A stretch of 64,000 bases of DNA from Pseudofrankia coriaricola (GTDB lineage: Bacteria > Actinomycetota > Actinomycetes > Frankiales > Frankiaceae), in contig NZ_MBLO01000267.1 of the NCBI RefSeq assembly GCF_001854805.1, forward strand, positions 37,641 to 101,640, read 5' to 3'. The translations under genes were made by a program, and so were the position numbers. Every line of letters starts with the position of its first letter. Position 1 is the stretch's first letter. This document shows positions 62,503 through 64,000 of the stretch, in pieces. The notes under the pieces are model-generated. The model did not search any database. It had not been told where the DNA came from and saw only the letters and a program-made list of their open reading frames with translations.

Positions 62503-63720
62503 TCAGCCAGTGCTGCCGTCGGCGCAGACGCGTTCTCGGGCCGTCTGGAAGGCCGCACCATTGGGGGTGACCTGGACGAAGGCGTAGCACGAGAGCGGTT
62601 TGCCCGTGTAGTCGCGTAAGTCGATGGGTGCGATGAGACCACCCGCGTCGTAGGCGGAGACGCCGCGCAGGGTCTTGATGAGGTCCTCACGGGTGGGGCA
62701 GGGTCCCGCCAAGTCGAGTCCGCGTAGGAACAGGTCGGCGCTGATGTAGGTGAACATCGCGATCTGCTGGTCGGTGTTCCTGGATTCCGGCGCGTAGCGG
62801 CTCATCGCGTCCTGGTAGCGCCTGATCGCCGGACCATCCGCTTCGAACGGGCGGAACAACACCGGTATCGACACGCCGGCGAGCGCCGGACCGATGGAGG
62901 TCAACAGGCTGTGGTCGTAGCCGGTGAGCGCGACGCTGACCGCGAGGTGGACGCCCGCCGTGCGCGTCGCCTGCACGATCTTGGCGAAGTCGTCCAGCGC
63001 GGTGATGCCCAGCAGAGCGTCGGCGCCGAAATTCACGATCTTGCTGGCCACCTGCTCAGGGCTCCCGCTGCCGGCCACATAGGAGAACACCTGGACCGCG
63101 CTCGCTCCGGCCGCCTCCAGGCCCCGCGCGTATGCCGCCGTGGTGTCGGAGGTCACCGCCGACTCGTCCCCGGTGACGATGGCGACCCTAGTCCCGCGAG
63201 CGGCCCGGATGTAGTGGCCGACGACCTCGGGCGCGGCCGAGTAGGCGAAGGAGAACATGTTCTCGCGCCCGGCCCAGGACGGCTCGATGGCGACCCCGGC
63301 GACCGGCACTCCCTGCTTCGTCAGGAAGTCCATCGAGTCGCCGAGCGCGGCACTGGCGGTCACCAGGCCGAAGACGTGCTGGTCCTGGACGAGTTCCTCG
63401 GTCGCGGTCTCGGCGACCGTCGCGGAGCCCTCGTCATCTCGCCACTGGTAGGCGATCCGGCGGCCGTGCACACCGCCCTCGTCGTTCGCGAGGCCGATCC
63501 TGGCGTCAAGGCCGGCCCGGGCCGAGGACAGCGCCGAGCTGGACGAACCCGAGGCGGGATAGACGAACCCGAGCGTCACCCGGTCTGGGGTGACTCCGGG
63601 CGAGTCACAGGCCGCGCCCGCTCCGCTCCCCGCGCTCGATGAGGAGCACCCGGTCGCCGCGGCAACGACGAGGATCGTGATGGCCATCCCGAAAGGCGCC
63701 CGTGGCGTGGATAAATGCAT
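62503..63720 (-). CDS. ABC substrate-binding lipoprotein, amino-acid/amide type
   Basis: A 405-residue type 1 periplasmic-binding lipoprotein. The signal peptide ends at the lipobox AAATGCSSSS. Mature domain: RVTLGFVYPASGSSSSAL, LANDEGGVHGRRIAYQWRD, LGITALDDFAKIVQATRTAG, a SADLFLRGLDLAG segment. ATG 63720 has AGGGG at the best distance; 63726 is also possible. No permease or ATPase is adjacent. It converges with the sugar-acid genes and is preceded by a glycosidase, so it may bind a released aglycone or other small molecule. Confidence 0.87.
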   Translation of the reverse strand: MHLSTPRAPFGMAITILVVAAATGCSSSSAGSGAGAACDSPGVTPDRVTLGFVYPASGSSSSALSSARAGLDARIGLANDEGGVHGRRIAYQWRDDEGSATVAETATEELVQDQHVFGLVTASAALGDSMDFLTKQGVPVAGVAIEPSWAGRENMFSFAYSAAPEVVGHYIRAARGTRVAIVTGDESAVTSDTTAAYARGLEAAGASAVQVFSYVAGSGSPEQVASKIVNFGADALLGITALDDFAKIVQATRTAGVHLAVSVALTGYDHSLLTSIGPALAGVSIPVLFRPFEADGPAIRRYQDAMSRYAPESRNTDQQIAMFTYISADLFLRGLDLAGPCPTREDLIKTLRGVSAYDAGGLIAPIDLRDYTGKPLSCYAFVQVTPNGAAFQTARERVCADGSTG

Positions 63721-63841
63721 ATACATCCCCTGTATTGGTTTAGTCGTGTTCGGCGTCTTCAAGAACCCGGCGGCGTCCGGCCGGCGGCCGCACCCGCGCG
63801 TCCGCCCTGGCTGTCGCATCCGGCCCGATGGTGTCCTTCGC

Positions 63842-64000
63842 CTAGGGCAGGCGACCCGCGCGGGCGATCTCACCGAGCCGGCGGGCGGAGGGCTTCACCG
63901 TGCGGGCGAAGGTGGTTCGGTCGACGGCGATCAGCCCGAACGTCATGGCGAAGCCGGACGTCCACTCGAAGTTGTCGAGTAGCGACCAGTGGAGGTAGCC
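63842..64000 (-). CDS. GH1 beta-glucosidase, 3' end (runs off window)
   Basis: The last 52 codons of a glycoside hydrolase family 1 enzyme, running off the right edge: [36 protein letters not shown], ending RAGRLP. The WSLLDNFEW sugar-binding strand and the FGL-x-x-VD-x-x-T-x-x-R-x-x-KPSA tail are diagnostic. It hydrolyses beta-glucosides or beta-fucosides in the cytoplasm or periphery. Its neighbourhood to a sugar-oxidation operon suggests it supplies the sugar. Confidence 0.88.
   Translation of the reverse strand, partial: GYLHWSLLDNFEWTSGFAMTFGLIAVDRTTFARTVKPSARRLGEIARAGRLP

Noticed and set aside
1-64000. CRISPR arrays, tRNA and rRNA genes
   Set aside because: No regularly spaced repeats and no cloverleaf or rRNA signature was seen; short tRNAs could be missed by eye.

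Overview
The window is high-GC, gene-dense DNA typical of a soil or plant-associated actinomycete. Evidence: strong G/C at codon third positions, many GTG starts, GGAGG-type ribosome sites, start/stop overlaps of the ATGA or GTGA kind, F420/LLM-type enzymes, a cytochrome P450 with a [3Fe-4S] ferredoxin, and large regulatory proteins mixing kinase, ATPase and GGDEF domains. Frankiales or Micromonosporales would fit, but nothing here fixes the genus. I saw no rRNA, tRNA or CRISPR array.

Layout. 0-6.5 kb: a broken quinone-reductase gene, a TetR repressor, a drug-efflux MFS pump behind a striking inverted repeat, an SDR, an F420-reductase-like protein and an LLM flavin enzyme, together a small redox/efflux locus. 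6.5-8.3 kb: gene debris, including an effector-associated domain (EAD1-like) remnant of a STAND-type protein. 8.3-18.7 kb: a sugar or polyol uptake and phosphorylation operon on the minus strand (binding protein, ATPase, permease, two tandem FGGY kinases, a histidine phosphatase, a 2-hydroxyacid dehydrogenase) with a divergent DeoR regulator. An intact IS30-family element with a 3-bp target duplication sits between the permease and the kinases.

18.7-35.4 kb is an unstable region. It holds three related copies of a module made of a SnoaL-type protein (in two copies fused behind a quinone oxidoreductase) facing a GlxA-type regulator. Every copy has the palindrome TGGCA-N4-TGCCA between the divergent genes. 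One GlxA gene is intact, one is cut to 33 codons and one is nearly gone. One fusion gene is intact (27397-29148) and one is frameshifted. A perfect 442-bp repeat links 19908-20349 to 29458-29899. Around them are broken genes for TetR, an alpha/beta hydrolase (two remnants and one intact gene), Nudix, a tyrosine recombinase, superoxide dismutase, an MFS transporter, an acyl-CoA ligase and an IS630 transposase.

35.9-40.9 kb is one 1659-residue signalling protein: kinase-like domain, AAA-type ATPase, helical repeats, GAF and an intact GGEEF cyclase site. 41.3-46.5 kb carries a LacI regulator, a SnoaL-like enzyme, an amino-acid/amide-type binding lipoprotein and a DapB-like dehydrogenase. 46.7-52.4 kb is a minus-strand catabolic operon: P450, two SDRs, carboxymuconolactone-decarboxylase-like protein, TauD-type dioxygenase, LLM enzyme and ferredoxin, with a divergent TetR.

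53.3-62.5 kb encodes what looks like a complete non-phosphorylative sugar-acid route: sugar dehydrogenase, SMP-30 lactonase, IlvD/Edd dehydratase, SDR, FAH-family diketo-acid hydrolase, and an FAD/Fe-S enzyme to oxidise the lactate or glycolate released, under an IclR regulator. The window ends with a binding lipoprotein and the 3' end of a GH1 glycosidase, consistent with glycoside-derived sugar as the substrate.
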